Part shown: in pieces, positions 17,158 to 27,220 of the stretch
Position numbering within the stretch: the first letter of the stretch is position 1
How the letters are laid out: each line of letters opens with the position of its first letter
Assembly: GCF_000591055.1 (NCBI RefSeq)
Contig: NC_020388.1
Span: 2,790,001-2,854,000, forward strand
From: Natronomonas moolapensis 8.8.11
GTDB taxonomy: Archaea; Halobacteriota; Halobacteria; Halobacteriales; Haloarculaceae
DNA: 64,000 bases
Reading direction: 5' to 3'
Notes under the pieces: model-generated
The model's database searches: none
What the model was told of the DNA's origin: nothing
The model's input: only the letters and a program-made list of their open reading frames with translations
Made by a program: the position numbers and the translations under genes

Positions 17158-18384
17158 TCAGTCGTCCAGGGCGGGACTCCCCGACTGTCGGGCACCCATC
17201 CGCAGGTCGACGTCTCCGGTCCCGAGTTTGATCGGTTTGCCGACGATGACGTTCTCCGTGACGCCGTCGAGGTCGTCGACCTCGCCGTGGATTGCGGCGT
17301 CGAGCAGGTGGTTGACTGTCACCTCGAAGGCCGCCCGCGCGAGCACCGAGTCCTTGTTCCCGGAGATGCCGTGGCGACCGATCGACTCGATGTCCCCGGT
17401 GTTCGTCATGATGTCGGCGACGAGCATCAGGTGCCGGATGTTCACGTCGTCGAGACCCTGTTCTTCGAGGGTGTTCATCGTCTCCTCGATGATCGCTTCG
17501 CGGGCCGCCTCGATGCCGAGGTTGTTGTGGATCTCGTGGATGTTGTTACACGTCGTCCGCGAGGCGTCGACGCCCTCGATGTCGAGGACTTTCTTCAGGT
17601 TCGATCCCTCCGTATAGAGGATGAACTCCTCGCGGCCGCTACCGGACTGCGTGTCGTCGAGTTCCTCCTTGCGGATGACGACCCGGCTGATCTCCTCGAT
17701 CCCCTTGAACACGATTTCGCGGAGATCCTCGACGAGCTGCAGCAGCTGTCGATACGAGGGCTCCTCGGGACCGAACTGGATGACGGTCGTCGCCGGGCGA
17801 TCCGTCTCGACGCCCAGTTCGGATTCGATCGTCCCCGCGATCCGGCCCGCGATGTCGTCGATGTCGTCGATCGTCGGCCACCGCTCGGCGAGCGTCTCCT
17901 CGTTGAGGTCGATCCGCACCAGCATGTCGGCGACGTTCGTCGAGACGTCGCCCAGCGCGAGGATCTTCGTCGCCTCGATCTGCCAGACGACCTCGTGGGC
18001 GCGCTCGCGGTCCTCCGCGTAGACGCCGTCGAGGTGGACCGTCATCATCGGCGTGTCGGGCGTCTTCCGGGCGTCGACCAACTCGATGAGCCGGGGCAGC
18101 CCCTGCGTGACGTCGATCTCCGCGACGCCCGCGTAGTGGAACGTGTTCATCGTCATCTGGGTTCCGGGTTCCCCGATACTCTGTGCGGAGACGGTCCCGA
18201 CCGGGTCGAGGGGATCGACGCGGTTTTCGAGATACTTCGACTCGACGCCGTAGACGATGTCCTCGATCTGCTCGTCGGTCAGGTTCTCCCGGATCTGGAT
18301 CGTTTCGTAGACGTCCTGTTTCAGCCGCCGCGGGAGGTCGCTGTCCTCGACGATCGACTCGACCGAATCGGTGATCTCAGTCAT
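17158..18384 (-). CDS. rpoA2: DNA-directed RNA polymerase subunit A'' (RpoA2)
   Basis: 408 aa; corresponds to the C-terminal third of the bacterial beta' subunit. Recognised by [25 protein letters not shown] (trigger loop region; quoted in part as [18 protein letters not shown]), [13 protein letters not shown], and the C-terminal [17 protein letters not shown]. With RpoA1 forms the largest polymerase subunit. Overlaps the end of rpoA1 by 8 nt. No intein. Confidence 0.97.
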   Translation of the reverse strand: MTEITDSVESIVEDSDLPRRLKQDVYETIQIRENLTDEQIEDIVYGVESKYLENRVDPLDPVGTVSAQSIGEPGTQMTMNTFHYAGVAEIDVTQGLPRLIELVDARKTPDTPMMTVHLDGVYAEDRERAHEVVWQIEATKILALGDVSTNVADMLVRIDLNEETLAERWPTIDDIDDIAGRIAGTIESELGVETDRPATTVIQFGPEEPSYRQLLQLVEDLREIVFKGIEEISRVVIRKEELDDTQSGSGREEFILYTEGSNLKKVLDIEGVDASRTTCNNIHEIHNNLGIEAAREAIIEETMNTLEEQGLDDVNIRHLMLVADIMTNTGDIESIGRHGISGNKDSVLARAAFEVTVNHLLDAAIHGEVDDLDGVTENVIVGKPIKLGTGDVDLRMGARQSGSPALDD

Positions 18385-21300
18385 CGGACTCCACCTCCTG
18401 GCCGCCGGCCGAACGCCACGACTCGCCGTGTTCGGAGATGTTCGTCGCCGGTTCTTCGATCCCGAGGAACGCCTCTCGCTCGGCCGGCGAGTCGAACTCC
18501 GAGTCGACGACGCGGTCCGCGATGGCCTCGATGTCGATGTCGAAGTCCGTGTTCGAGGAGACCTGCACGGGCGAGGTGCCGTCCTCGCCGAACTCGAACT
18601 GGACGACCGTATCCGAGGTGTCCCGGACGGTGCCGTCGTACTGCGCTTCGAGTTCCGAAAGCGCGTTGATCAGCCGCCGTTGGAGGTAGCCGGACTTGGA
18701 GGTCCGCACGGCCGTATCGACCAGCCCCTCGCGGCCGCCCATCGCGTGGAAGAAGAACTCCCGCGGCGTCAGGCCGTTCCGGTAGGAGTTCTCGACGAAG
18801 CCGTGGGCCTCCGAGGAGAGGTCGTTGGGCTTGAAGTGACTCAGCGTCCGGTCCTCGTAGCCGCGGTTGATCCGCTCGCCGCGGACCGCCTGCTGGCCGA
18901 CACAGCCGGCCATCTGAGTCAGGTTCAGCATCGACCCACGCGCGCCGGATTGGGCCATCACGACCGCCGGGTTATCGTCGCCGAAGTGGTCGTCGGCGAT
19001 GTCGCCGGCGGAGTCGCGGGCCTTCCCGAGCGTCTGCATGATCTTCATCTCCAGGGTCTCATCGACCGTCCGGCCGGGCAACGACTCGAGTTCGCCGTTG
19101 CGGTAGGTCTCGATGAGCGTCTCGACGCGCTCGTTGGCGTTGTCGATCGCCTCGGCGATCTGCTCTTCGGCCTCCCGTTCGATCGACTCGTCGTCGATTC
19201 CGATCGAGAACCCGAAGTGCATGATCGAGCGCATCGCGAGCGTCGCGACCTCGTTGACGAACACGCGGGCGCGGGTGTTGCCGTACACCTTACAGATGGT
19301 GTCGACGATCTCGCCGCCGAAGGCGCCGACCGCGTCCTCGTCAATCGTGCCCTCGACGAGTTGGCCGTCCTCGACGGTCACCGAATCGCCGGCCGAAGAG
19401 GTGAACTCGAGGTCGAGCCCGTCGGGGAGCAGTTCCGAAAAGAGACTCCGGCCGGTCCAGTACTCGATGCCGTCGTCGTCGACGCCGTCGGGGGCGGGCA
19501 ACCCGTCGATGCTCGTCGCCCGCAGCAGGTCGAGCGCCTGCGTCTCGTTGAACTGCGGGTTCTCGTGGGTCAGCAGGTACAGCCCCGAGATGTGGTCCTG
19601 GATCGCGCCGATGATGTTCTCGCCGAAGCGCGGGCTGAGAATCTGCTCTTGGACGCGCATGAGCACGCGGGCCTCGGCGCGAGCCTCCTCGTTTTGCAGC
19701 GCGTGCATGTTCATCTCGTCGCCGTCGAAGTCGGCGTTGTACGGCGGACAGACCGTCGTGTTCAGCCGGAACGTCTTGTACGGCATCACGACGACCTCGT
19801 GGGCCATGATCGACATCCGGTGCAGCGACGGTTGCCGGTTGAAGATGACGATGTCGCCGTCGATGAGATGGCGGGCGACCTCCCATCCGGGTTGGATCTT
19901 CTCGGCGAGTTCCTCGCAGTTCTTTTCGGTCACCTTCAGGCGGCGGCCGTCGGGCCGTTTGACGTAGTTCGCGCCCGGATGAACCTCGGGACCGTTCGAG
20001 ACGTAGCGGCGGGCGTCCTGGAGGTTCCGCTCGTTGACGTTCATCGTCTGGGTCATCTCGCTTGCGACCCGATCGGGGACGCCGACCTCGTTCAGCGAGA
20101 GCGTCGGATCGGGCGAGATGACGGTTCGGGCCGAGAAGTTCACGCGCTTGCCGGACAGCGAGCCGCGGAAACGGCCCTCCTTGCCCTTCAGGCGCTGGCT
20201 GAGCGTCTTCAGGGGCCGCCCGGAGCGGTGTCGCGCCGGCGGCGTCCCCGAGATCTCGTTGTCCATGAACGTCGTAACGTGGTATTGCAACAGCTCCCAG
20301 AGGTCCTCGATGATGAGTTGGGGCGCACCGGCCTCGCGGTTCTCCATGAACCGCTGGTTGATGCGGATGATGTCGACGAGCTTGTGGGTGAGGTCGTCCT
20401 CGGATCGCTGGCCGTTATCGAGGGTGATCGAAGGGCGGGCCGTCACGGGCGGCACCGGCAGCACGGTCAGGATCGTCCACTCGGGCCGAGACCGATCCGA
20501 GTTGATCCCGAGCGTTTCGATGTCCTCGTCGGGGATCGCCTCGAAGCGGTCTCGAATGTTGCTCGGCATCAACTTGTCGCCGCTGTAGGAGACGAGAAAG
20601 TCCGAGGCCGGCGCGCTCTCGAATCGCCCGCCGAAGGCGCCGTCGGAGGACATCACTTCGCCGGCGATCTGCAACAAGGAGACGTGTTCGCGACCGATCC
20701 GCTCGCTGTCGCCCGGTCCCTGCCCGCTCATCAGGCGGCTTATATCCGCGACGGTGATGCGCTCGTCGCCACCCCACCTCGCGACGACGTCGTTGACCGC
20801 CTCGACGAGTTCGTCGAGTTCGATCTCGGTGCCGCCCTCGCCACCCTCTAAGGCCTCGGCGAGCAGGTCGCGAACGTCGCCGTCCGGGACCGGCCCCTGT
20901 TCGAGGTACGTCGAGGGCTTCTCGTGGGTGATGTCGTACTGTGCCGTCGGGTAGCCCTTGCGGTAGTCGTCGTCCTCCGTGCAGTAGGGGCAGTAGTCGG
21001 CGTCGCGGGCCTGGCGGATGCCCGCCTTCAATACGTCGGAGGGGTCCTCCCCGAGGTCTCGGGTCCGTTCGAGTTGTTCGAGGAACTGCTCGCGTTTGCG
21101 TTCGGCCGCCCGCTCGGCTTTCTCCTGGGCCTTTCGGGCGTCCTCGGGGGAGACGAACCAGTTCCGCGGCGGGGTGTCGTCTCGCTCTTTGAAGTACTCG
21201 CGGCGGTACTCCCGGTCGGAGGGGTCCGCAAGGGTGAGTCGGCCGCACTCCCGGCAGGTGCCCCGGAGCAGCCGCCGGATCAACTTGGCGTGGCCGACAT

Positions 21301-21556
21301 GGACTACGGGCGCGGCGAGTTCGATGTGACCGAAGTGGCCGTTACACGACCCCGAGTGTTTCCCGCAGGTCTTGCACTCCAGTCCGGGGTCGATGACGCC
21401 CAGCCGGGGGTCCATAAGCCCCATGTCGATCGGGAAGCCGTCGTCGTCGTAGGTGTCGGCCGTAATGATCTTCGTGGCCGACATATTGCGGTACTCCTCG
21501 GGGTCCATCAGCCCGAAGCTCAGCGTTCCGATCTCCTTTGGTGTTTGTCCTTGCAT
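18377..21556 (-). CDS. rpoA1: DNA-directed RNA polymerase subunit A' (RpoA1)
   Basis: 1059 aa, somewhat longer than the ~970-1000 aa I expect for haloarchaeal RpoA1. The extra length appears to lie in the N-terminal zinc/clamp region: a charged helical stretch (about residues 140-175, rich in Lys/Arg/Glu) and an acidic Gly/Glu-rich stretch around 240-260. Zinc ligands [17 protein letters not shown] and CRECG...CPYC are present. The catalytic Mg loop [10 protein letters not shown] is intact, and the bridge-helix region [14 protein letters not shown] is normal. No intein boundaries seen. Start overlaps the rpoB1 stop (TAATG). Confidence 0.97.
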   Translation of the reverse strand: MQGQTPKEIGTLSFGLMDPEEYRNMSATKIITADTYDDDGFPIDMGLMDPRLGVIDPGLECKTCGKHSGSCNGHFGHIELAAPVVHVGHAKLIRRLLRGTCRECGRLTLADPSDREYRREYFKERDDTPPRNWFVSPEDARKAQEKAERAAERKREQFLEQLERTRDLGEDPSDVLKAGIRQARDADYCPYCTEDDDYRKGYPTAQYDITHEKPSTYLEQGPVPDGDVRDLLAEALEGGEGGTEIELDELVEAVNDVVARWGGDERITVADISRLMSGQGPGDSERIGREHVSLLQIAGEVMSSDGAFGGRFESAPASDFLVSYSGDKLMPSNIRDRFEAIPDEDIETLGINSDRSRPEWTILTVLPVPPVTARPSITLDNGQRSEDDLTHKLVDIIRINQRFMENREAGAPQLIIEDLWELLQYHVTTFMDNEISGTPPARHRSGRPLKTLSQRLKGKEGRFRGSLSGKRVNFSARTVISPDPTLSLNEVGVPDRVASEMTQTMNVNERNLQDARRYVSNGPEVHPGANYVKRPDGRRLKVTEKNCEELAEKIQPGWEVARHLIDGDIVIFNRQPSLHRMSIMAHEVVVMPYKTFRLNTTVCPPYNADFDGDEMNMHALQNEEARAEARVLMRVQEQILSPRFGENIIGAIQDHISGLYLLTHENPQFNETQALDLLRATSIDGLPAPDGVDDDGIEYWTGRSLFSELLPDGLDLEFTSSAGDSVTVEDGQLVEGTIDEDAVGAFGGEIVDTICKVYGNTRARVFVNEVATLAMRSIMHFGFSIGIDDESIEREAEEQIAEAIDNANERVETLIETYRNGELESLPGRTVDETLEMKIMQTLGKARDSAGDIADDHFGDDNPAVVMAQSGARGSMLNLTQMAGCVGQQAVRGERINRGYEDRTLSHFKPNDLSSEAHGFVENSYRNGLTPREFFFHAMGGREGLVDTAVRTSKSGYLQRRLINALSELEAQYDGTVRDTSDTVVQFEFGEDGTSPVQVSSNTDFDIDIEAIADRVVDSEFDSPAEREAFLGIEEPATNISEHGESWRSAGGQEVESDD

Positions 21557-23382
21557 TATACTGCATCCTCCAGTTCGATCCGCGGGGCGATACCGAGCGC
21601 CTTCATTTCGTCGAGCAGTAGTTTGAACGCGTAGCTCATCTCGACTTCGTGGACGTCCGTCTCCTCGTCACAGTTCGGGCAGTATACCCGGCGTTGTTCG
21701 ACGTTCTCGACCGCGCTCATGCCGCACTGTCCGCAGACGTAGATCTCCTCGCGGTCGGACTCGTCGAGGAGCCGCTCCTTGAGCGTCATCGCCGCGCCGT
21801 GGCCGATGAAGACGTCGCGCTCCATCTCGCCGATTCGGAGACCGCCCTCTCGGGCACGGCCTTCGGTCGGCTGTCGCGTCAGCACCTGTACCGGCCCGCG
21901 CGAGCGGGCGTGCAACTTGTTCGAGACCATGTGATAGAGCTTCTGGTAGAAGATGACGCCGACGAAGATCTCGGCCTCGATTTTCTCGCCGGTGACGCCG
22001 GAGTACATGACCTCCTTGCCGTCGGATTTGTACCCTCGCTCGACCAGCGCCTCGCGGAGTTCGTCCTCGTTCTCGCCGAGGAACGGCGTCCCGTCGACGC
22101 GTCTGCCTTCGAGGGAGCCGACCTTGCCGCCGAGCATCTCGAGGATGTGGCCGACCGTCATCCGCGAGGGCAACGCGTGGGGGTTCAACACGAGGTCGGG
22201 CACCAGCCCCTCCTGGGTGAACGGCATATCCTCCTGGGGGGCGAGGTGGCCGACAACGCCCTTCTGGCCGTGCCGGGAGGCGAACTTGTCGCCCAGTTCG
22301 GGGACGCGCTCGTCCCGAACCTTCACCTTCGAGAGCTTCGAGCCGTCCTCGCCCTCCATCAGCGTGACGGTGTCGACGACGCCGGACTCGCCCGACCGCA
22401 TCGTCACCGACGTTTCGCGGCGCTTCTGTGGGCTGAGGCCACCCATGTCGTCGGGTTCCTCCAGGAAGCGCGGTGGCGACGTCTTGCCGAGCAACACGTC
22501 GTTCTCGCCGACGTCGGTCTCGGGGTTGACGAGGCCGTCCTCGTCGAGGTGGGTGTAGGCCTCCTCGCCGCGCGCGCCGCGGACGTCGTCTTCGGGGATC
22601 TCGAAGCGGTCCTCCTGGCCGCCCGGATACCGGCGCTCTTCGCCCTCGTAGGTCCGGAAGAAGTGCGAGCGGGCCAGGGCGCGCTCGACGCTCGCTTTGT
22701 TCATGACGAGGGCGTCCTCGATGTTGAACCCCTCGTAGCTCATCACGGCGACGACGAAGTTCTGGGCGGCGGGGCGGTCATCGTAGCCGATCTGTTCGGT
22801 CGTCTGGGTCTTGACGATCGACAGCTGGGGGTAGTGCAGCAGGTGTTGTCGGGTGTCGGGACGGATCCGGTAGTTCGCGCTCGGCAGGCCGAGCGACTGT
22901 TTGATCATCCCCGATCCCATCGTGATCCGCGGCGAAGCGTTGTGTTCGGGGTAGGGGATCATTCCCGCGCCGATTCCGAACATCAACTGCGGATCGATCT
23001 CGAGGTGGGTGTGATCCGTCGTGAGGTCGTCCTCGTCGACGGCGACGAGGATGTCTTCTTCCTCCTCGGCGTCGATGAACTCGACGTAGCCGCGGTCGAC
23101 GAGCGATTCGAACTCGAGGTCGCCGTCCGTGACGGCCTGGAGCTCCTCGTCGCTCATGATCGGCTCGCCGTCCTCGACGACGATGAGGGGCCGGCGGGCG
23201 CGGCCGGCGTCGGCGTTGACGATGACCTCGTCAGTTCGATCCCGAACCGAGACGTTCACCATCTCGTCGATCTCGCCGCGGCGGCGGGATTCTCGGATGT
23301 CGTTCGCGAGTCTGTGCGGGTCCGGATGGGTGCCGATGAGGCTCCCGTTGACGTACACTTTGGCTTCTCTTCCCTGGCTCAT
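21556..23382 (-). CDS. rpoB1: DNA-directed RNA polymerase subunit B' (RpoB1)
   Basis: 608 aa; the C-terminal half of a split beta/RpoB chain, as in haloarchaea and methanogens. Features: GYNIEDA-type motif here as [29 protein letters not shown] (active site), [17 protein letters not shown], and a C-terminal zinc ribbon CGQCG...CPNC. Follows rpoB2 with a 1-nt gap and abuts rpoA1. Confidence 0.97.
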   Translation of the reverse strand: MSQGREAKVYVNGSLIGTHPDPHRLANDIRESRRRGEIDEMVNVSVRDRTDEVIVNADAGRARRPLIVVEDGEPIMSDEELQAVTDGDLEFESLVDRGYVEFIDAEEEEDILVAVDEDDLTTDHTHLEIDPQLMFGIGAGMIPYPEHNASPRITMGSGMIKQSLGLPSANYRIRPDTRQHLLHYPQLSIVKTQTTEQIGYDDRPAAQNFVVAVMSYEGFNIEDALVMNKASVERALARSHFFRTYEGEERRYPGGQEDRFEIPEDDVRGARGEEAYTHLDEDGLVNPETDVGENDVLLGKTSPPRFLEEPDDMGGLSPQKRRETSVTMRSGESGVVDTVTLMEGEDGSKLSKVKVRDERVPELGDKFASRHGQKGVVGHLAPQEDMPFTQEGLVPDLVLNPHALPSRMTVGHILEMLGGKVGSLEGRRVDGTPFLGENEDELREALVERGYKSDGKEVMYSGVTGEKIEAEIFVGVIFYQKLYHMVSNKLHARSRGPVQVLTRQPTEGRAREGGLRIGEMERDVFIGHGAAMTLKERLLDESDREEIYVCGQCGMSAVENVEQRRVYCPNCDEETDVHEVEMSYAFKLLLDEMKALGIAPRIELEDAV

Positions 23383-23383
23383 G

Positions 23384-24949
23384 TTAGTCGTCCGCCGCGT
23401 GTGTTTCGACCGTCTCGATTCCCGGAATGCCCTCGACGCCCATCGAAGCGAGTTCGCGTTTCAGTTCGCGCTCGTCGTCGACGTTCTGGGACAGTTCCAT
23501 CGCCTGTGCGAAGTTCTTCACGAGGCCGCAGTTGGGGCCCTCCGGCGTCTCGGAGGGACAGATCCGCCCCCACTGGGTGGCGTGGAGGTCCCGCGCCTCG
23601 AAGTGCGGCTGCGAGCGGGAAAGCGGCGAGCGCAGGCGACGCAGGTGGCTCAGAACGCCCATGTAGTCGGTTCGATCGACCAGCTGGGAGACGCCGGATC
23701 GGCCGCCGACCCAGTTGCCCGTCGCGATCGGGTGTTCGAGCCGCTCGGTGAGCACGTCCGAGCGGACGACCGTACTCACCGAGAGCTGGCGGTTCCGCAT
23801 GTTGGCCCGTTCGAGCTGATACTTCACGTCCCGGGCCAGCTTGTTCAGCGCCGTCCGGAACAGGTCCTTCATCAGATCGCCGGAGACCTTCAGCCGCTTG
23901 TTCGCGTAGTGGTCCTTGTCGTCGGACTCGCGGCGATCGAGCGCCAACTCGAAGCACGCCTCGGCCATCCGACAGAGATAGACGGCCTTGTTCATCCGGG
24001 TCTCCTCGTCCTCGACGCCCTCCTCGTGGAGGTGCGGCAGGAGATACCGATCGATGACGTAGTTGGCGCGTTTGAGCTGGTAGTTTTTGCCCTGGCCGGC
24101 GGCGACGCGCTGACCGAGCGTCTCGATGGCCTCGGCGGTCGAGCCGACCTCCGCGGCCTCCAGGTTCTCGAGCATGAACTTCACGATCTCGGGGTCGTCG
24201 CTCACGCGGTGGACGATCTCCTCGTCGGATTCCAGCCCGAGAGCGCGGACGAGCGTCACGAAGTTGATGCTGCCCGAGACGGAGGGGAACGACACCTCGA
24301 GGATGCCGCTTCGGTTCCGCTCACACAGCACCAGCGCGCGGTAGCCGCGGCGCTGGGAGAACGTCTTCGCGATCTGGATCTCGTCGCCGTACTTCGTGTC
24401 GTACTCCGCGAGGATCTTGTTCGGCGCGAGGTCCTCGCTCGTCATCAGCACGCGCTCGGAACCGTTGACGATGAAGTAGCCACCGGGGTCGGCGGGGTCC
24501 TCGCCGATCTCGACGAGTTCGGCGTCGGTGAAATCGGCGATGTTACACTTGTTCGAACCCACCATGATCGGCATCCGGCCGACTTTCGTTTCGGCCTGGT
24601 CGACGACGTGTTCTTCCTCCTCCTCGCCGCCGCGGACGATGGACATCTCCATGAACACCGGCGCGGAGTAGGTGATGTTCCGGAGGCGTGCCTCCTGGGG
24701 ATACAGCAGTTCCTCGGAGCCGTCGGCCTCCCGGACCCGTGGCGTCACGACCCGGACGTTCGAGAGGTCGACGCGGACGGGCTCTTGGCCCTCCTTGTCG
24801 CCGATATCGGTGTTGATCGACTCCTTCTCGTCGACGACACGCTGCATGCCGCGGTCGAGGAAGTTGTTGAACGATCGGAAGTGATGCTCCGCGAGCCGTT
24901 CCCGCGAAAAGTACTCCCGCGAGATCGCGCGTCGGTCCTGTCGGTTCAT
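23384..24949 (-). CDS. rpoB2: DNA-directed RNA polymerase subunit B'' (RpoB2)
   Basis: 521 aa from the ATG at 24949 ([15 protein letters not shown]); a TTG seven codons earlier is in frame but the ATG matches the family N-terminus. Contains protrusion/lobe motifs [26 protein letters not shown] and fork region [30 protein letters not shown] (key part [13 protein letters not shown]). N-terminal half of the split beta subunit. Second gene of the rpo operon, 22 nt after rpoH. Confidence 0.97.
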   Translation of the reverse strand: MNRQDRRAISREYFSRERLAEHHFRSFNNFLDRGMQRVVDEKESINTDIGDKEGQEPVRVDLSNVRVVTPRVREADGSEELLYPQEARLRNITYSAPVFMEMSIVRGGEEEEEHVVDQAETKVGRMPIMVGSNKCNIADFTDAELVEIGEDPADPGGYFIVNGSERVLMTSEDLAPNKILAEYDTKYGDEIQIAKTFSQRRGYRALVLCERNRSGILEVSFPSVSGSINFVTLVRALGLESDEEIVHRVSDDPEIVKFMLENLEAAEVGSTAEAIETLGQRVAAGQGKNYQLKRANYVIDRYLLPHLHEEGVEDEETRMNKAVYLCRMAEACFELALDRRESDDKDHYANKRLKVSGDLMKDLFRTALNKLARDVKYQLERANMRNRQLSVSTVVRSDVLTERLEHPIATGNWVGGRSGVSQLVDRTDYMGVLSHLRRLRSPLSRSQPHFEARDLHATQWGRICPSETPEGPNCGLVKNFAQAMELSQNVDDERELKRELASMGVEGIPGIETVETHAADD

Positions 24950-24971
24950 GCGATCACCGCTCGGGGCCAAG

Positions 24972-25199
24972 TCATTCTACCACCAGTCGATACACGATCG
25001 CTTCGTCCGTGGTCCGGGAGTCTCGGACGATCTTTATTACGTCGCCGACCTCAGCGTCCTCGGGGAGGGCAGCGTCGCGGCGCTGTATTTTCGGCAGATC
25101 TGTGCGTCGGATGTCGTACTCCGCGAGCAGTTCCTCGACCGAATCGCGATCGAGGACGGTGTGCTCCGGAACCTGATTATGTTGGCTTACGTCTACCAT
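24972..25199 (-). CDS. rpoH: DNA-directed RNA polymerase subunit H (Rpb5-like)
   Basis: 75 aa, the archaeal length (C-terminal assembly domain of Rpb5). [20 protein letters not shown] and [10 protein letters not shown] ... [23 protein letters not shown] are diagnostic. First gene of the RNA polymerase operon. Two AT-rich boxes, TTTATCG near 25250 and CTTAAATCC near 25264 (minus strand), are candidate promoter elements giving a leader of roughly 25-40 nt. Confidence 0.96.
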   Translation of the reverse strand: MVDVSQHNQVPEHTVLDRDSVEELLAEYDIRRTDLPKIQRRDAALPEDAEVGDVIKIVRDSRTTDEAIVYRLVVE

Positions 25200-25525
25200 G
25201 TGTGGGGCTGGCCGGGCAAAGAAGCTGTCACGAGATACTACAGTTCGATAAATCTGCGAGGGATTTAAGCGTTGTCAAATAGGACGGCGGTGGCTACTCG
25301 GCCCCGCCTCCCGTGCGGGCCGAAAACTGCTGGTTGAAGCGTCTTTCGTCGGCGTCCCTGAAAAACCCTCGTGTCGGAGCCGCGATGGCGGGGGCGGCCA
25401 GGCGAGATATGTTTAATTCGGACGGGTCCGTCCGGGACCCGCTCATGTATACACGCCATCAGCTCGCGACACGGCTTCTAGATACCACGCGGCGCGAGGC
25501 TTAGGACACGTCGCCCGGGGCGTCG
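25200..25525 (+). other. rpoH-pheA intergenic region with a possible micro-ORF
   Basis: No established gene. On the plus strand TTTAATTC (25412-25419) is followed ~29 nt later by an ATG at 25445 that opens a 19-codon frame (MYTRHQLATRLLDTTRREA, stop 25502-25504), with the hairpin GGGTCC GTCCG GGACCC between them. The spacing fits a leaderless micro-gene or a small RNA promoter; without comparative data it stays a candidate. The minus strand carries the rpoH promoter. Confidence 0.35.
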
Positions 25526-26329
25526 TCAGAGGACGTGCTCCGTGTCGTAGGAGCCGAGCACCCGGACCCATCCGTGGGTCGCGATGTCGCGCAACTCGTC
25601 GATCGCCCCCCGGGTGCGGTCCTCGTAGAGGCCGGCGGCGAAGTCCAGATGGAAGACGTAGTCGCCGAGGCGCTCCCCGCTGGGTCGGGACTCGACCCGC
25701 GAGAGGTTGATGTCGCGGTCGGCGAACGGTTCGAGCATTTCGAGGAGGAGCCCGGGAAAGTTCGTGTTCGGGTAGACGATCACCGTGCTCTTGCCACCGG
25801 CGTCGGAGCGTTCGGACTCGGGTGCGAGCACGAGAAAGCGAGTCGCGTTCGAGGTGCTGTCCTGGATGTCGCGGGCGAGCACCTGCAGGTCGTCCCCGGC
25901 CGTCGCCGGGTGGCCGATCGCCGCCACCGTCGGGTCCTCGCGGGCGCGCTCGACGCCGCGGGCAGTCGAGGCGACCGCCTCCGTCGTCGCGCTCGGATAC
26001 TCCTCGCTCAGGAAGTTCCGGCACTGCGCGAGCGCCTGGGGGTGGCTGGCGACGACGTCGAACTCGCCGGTCTGAGCCAGGAGGGCGTGTTGGATCGGCG
26101 TCACGATCTCGCGGACGATCGCGACGTTCCGGTCGGCCAGAGCGTCGAGGGACTCGGTGACGGACCCCTCGATGCTGTTTTCGATCGGGACGACACCGCG
26201 TCCGTACTCGCCGCCAGCGACTCCCTCAACGATCCCCGTCACCGATTCGACGAACTCGATGTCGTCGGTGACGGACTTCGCCGCGCGGTGGGAGTACGTT
26301 CCGTCCGGGCCGAGCGTGAGGGCTCTCAT
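25526..26329 (-). CDS. pheA: prephenate dehydratase
   Basis: 267 aa. Catalytic PDT domain with LGPDGTYSHRAA, VVPIENSIEGSV and the active-site TRFLVL (about residues 160-165), then a C-terminal ACT domain (FPGLLLEMLEPFADRDINL, ESRPSGERLGDYVFHLD) for phenylalanine feedback. Converts prephenate to phenylpyruvate in phenylalanine synthesis; monofunctional, no chorismate mutase. TTTTAAATT at 26352-26361 lies ~27 nt before the ATG: leaderless mRNA. Confidence 0.95.
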   Translation of the reverse strand: MRALTLGPDGTYSHRAAKSVTDDIEFVESVTGIVEGVAGGEYGRGVVPIENSIEGSVTESLDALADRNVAIVREIVTPIQHALLAQTGEFDVVASHPQALAQCRNFLSEEYPSATTEAVASTARGVERAREDPTVAAIGHPATAGDDLQVLARDIQDSTSNATRFLVLAPESERSDAGGKSTVIVYPNTNFPGLLLEMLEPFADRDINLSRVESRPSGERLGDYVFHLDFAAGLYEDRTRGAIDELRDIATHGWVRVLGSYDTEHVL

Positions 26330-26429
26330 TGCCGTCGGATACTCCGGCCGAATTTAAAAGGCGTTGGGTCGGGCGGCGGCCCGTGTGTCCGCCAGCGGCC
26401 AAACCTGTCATCAGCGAGTGGCCCCGCGG

Positions 26430-27185
26430 TCACCGACGGAACGCGTCATCGGAGTCCGAGGCGGCGTAGACGCCGGCTCGCCACGCGGCGTCGAGCGCGG
26501 CCGTCACAACGAGGCCAACGACGGTCCCGGCGACGAGGAGCGACGGCGAGGGGGGCAACGTCGCGACGACGGAGCGGGCGGCGACCGGCCCGCCAACGGC
26601 GGTGCCGAGCCCCCACCCGCCAGCCGCGAGCGCAGCCGTCCCGGCGAGACCGCCGATTTGGATCCGTTCGCGTCCCGAGCGCGGGACAACTCGGTTCGCC
26701 CGGTCGACCGCTGCGGGCAGCGACGCGGCGTCAAGGACGATCGCTGGGAGGACGAACCCACCACAGCCGGCGGCGATCTCGGCCGGGGCGGTGTCGTTCT
26801 CGGTGAGGAGTCGGTCGGCGAGCGCCCCGACAGCGACTGTTGTCTTCGCCCAGCGGTACAGCGGCTCCGAGCGGGCGCGGACAACATTCAGCGTCGTGGC
26901 GACCGGGACGGGCTGCCCCCGCACCCGGCGGCCGACGGCGTAAGCGATGGCCGCAGCACAGGGCAGCCAGACGACGGCCGAGACGGTGCCAACGGCCGCG
27001 AGAACGACAGCAGCGAGAACGACTGCGCCGAGGTCCCCAAGGACCGCTGCATCGGCGATCGCCGAGCTCGACGCGAGAACGACCGCCAGTTCCCACCCGG
27101 CGGCGACGGTCGCGCCGATCCCAACCAGCGCGGCGAGCGTCCACGCGAGCGCGGCCGGGGAACGAACGTACGTTCGGGCGCTCAT
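26430..27185 (-). CDS. haloarchaeal multi-pass membrane protein, unknown function
   Basis: 251 aa, Ala/Val-rich, with about five or six hydrophobic segments (about residues 12-32, 40-70, 78-88, 135-155, 175-200, 210-230) and short charged loops; TLNVVRARSEPLYRWAKTTVAVGALADRL is the most distinctive loop and looks like a conserved re-entrant or amphipathic helix. No signature known to me. A TTTTTATACC box at 27208-27217 lies 27 nt before the ATG (leaderless). Stands alone between pheA and uvrB. Confidence 0.7.
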   Translation of the reverse strand: MSARTYVRSPAALAWTLAALVGIGATVAAGWELAVVLASSSAIADAAVLGDLGAVVLAAVVLAAVGTVSAVVWLPCAAAIAYAVGRRVRGQPVPVATTLNVVRARSEPLYRWAKTTVAVGALADRLLTENDTAPAEIAAGCGGFVLPAIVLDAASLPAAVDRANRVVPRSGRERIQIGGLAGTAALAAGGWGLGTAVGGPVAARSVVATLPPSPSLLVAGTVVGLVVTAALDAAWRAGVYAASDSDDAFRR

Positions 27186-27220
27186 AGAAATTGTTTCGGA
27201 CGGATGGTATAAAAAGGGTT

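Noticed and set aside
18371-20851. Long plus-strand open frame opposite rpoA1
   Set aside because: Antisense shadow of RpoA1, whose catalytic and zinc motifs are unmistakable on the minus strand.
18377-21556. Intein suspected in RpoA1 because of its length
   Set aside because: No C/S...HN splice junctions or endonuclease motifs; the active-site regions are uninterrupted and the excess is charged, low-complexity sequence near the zinc region.
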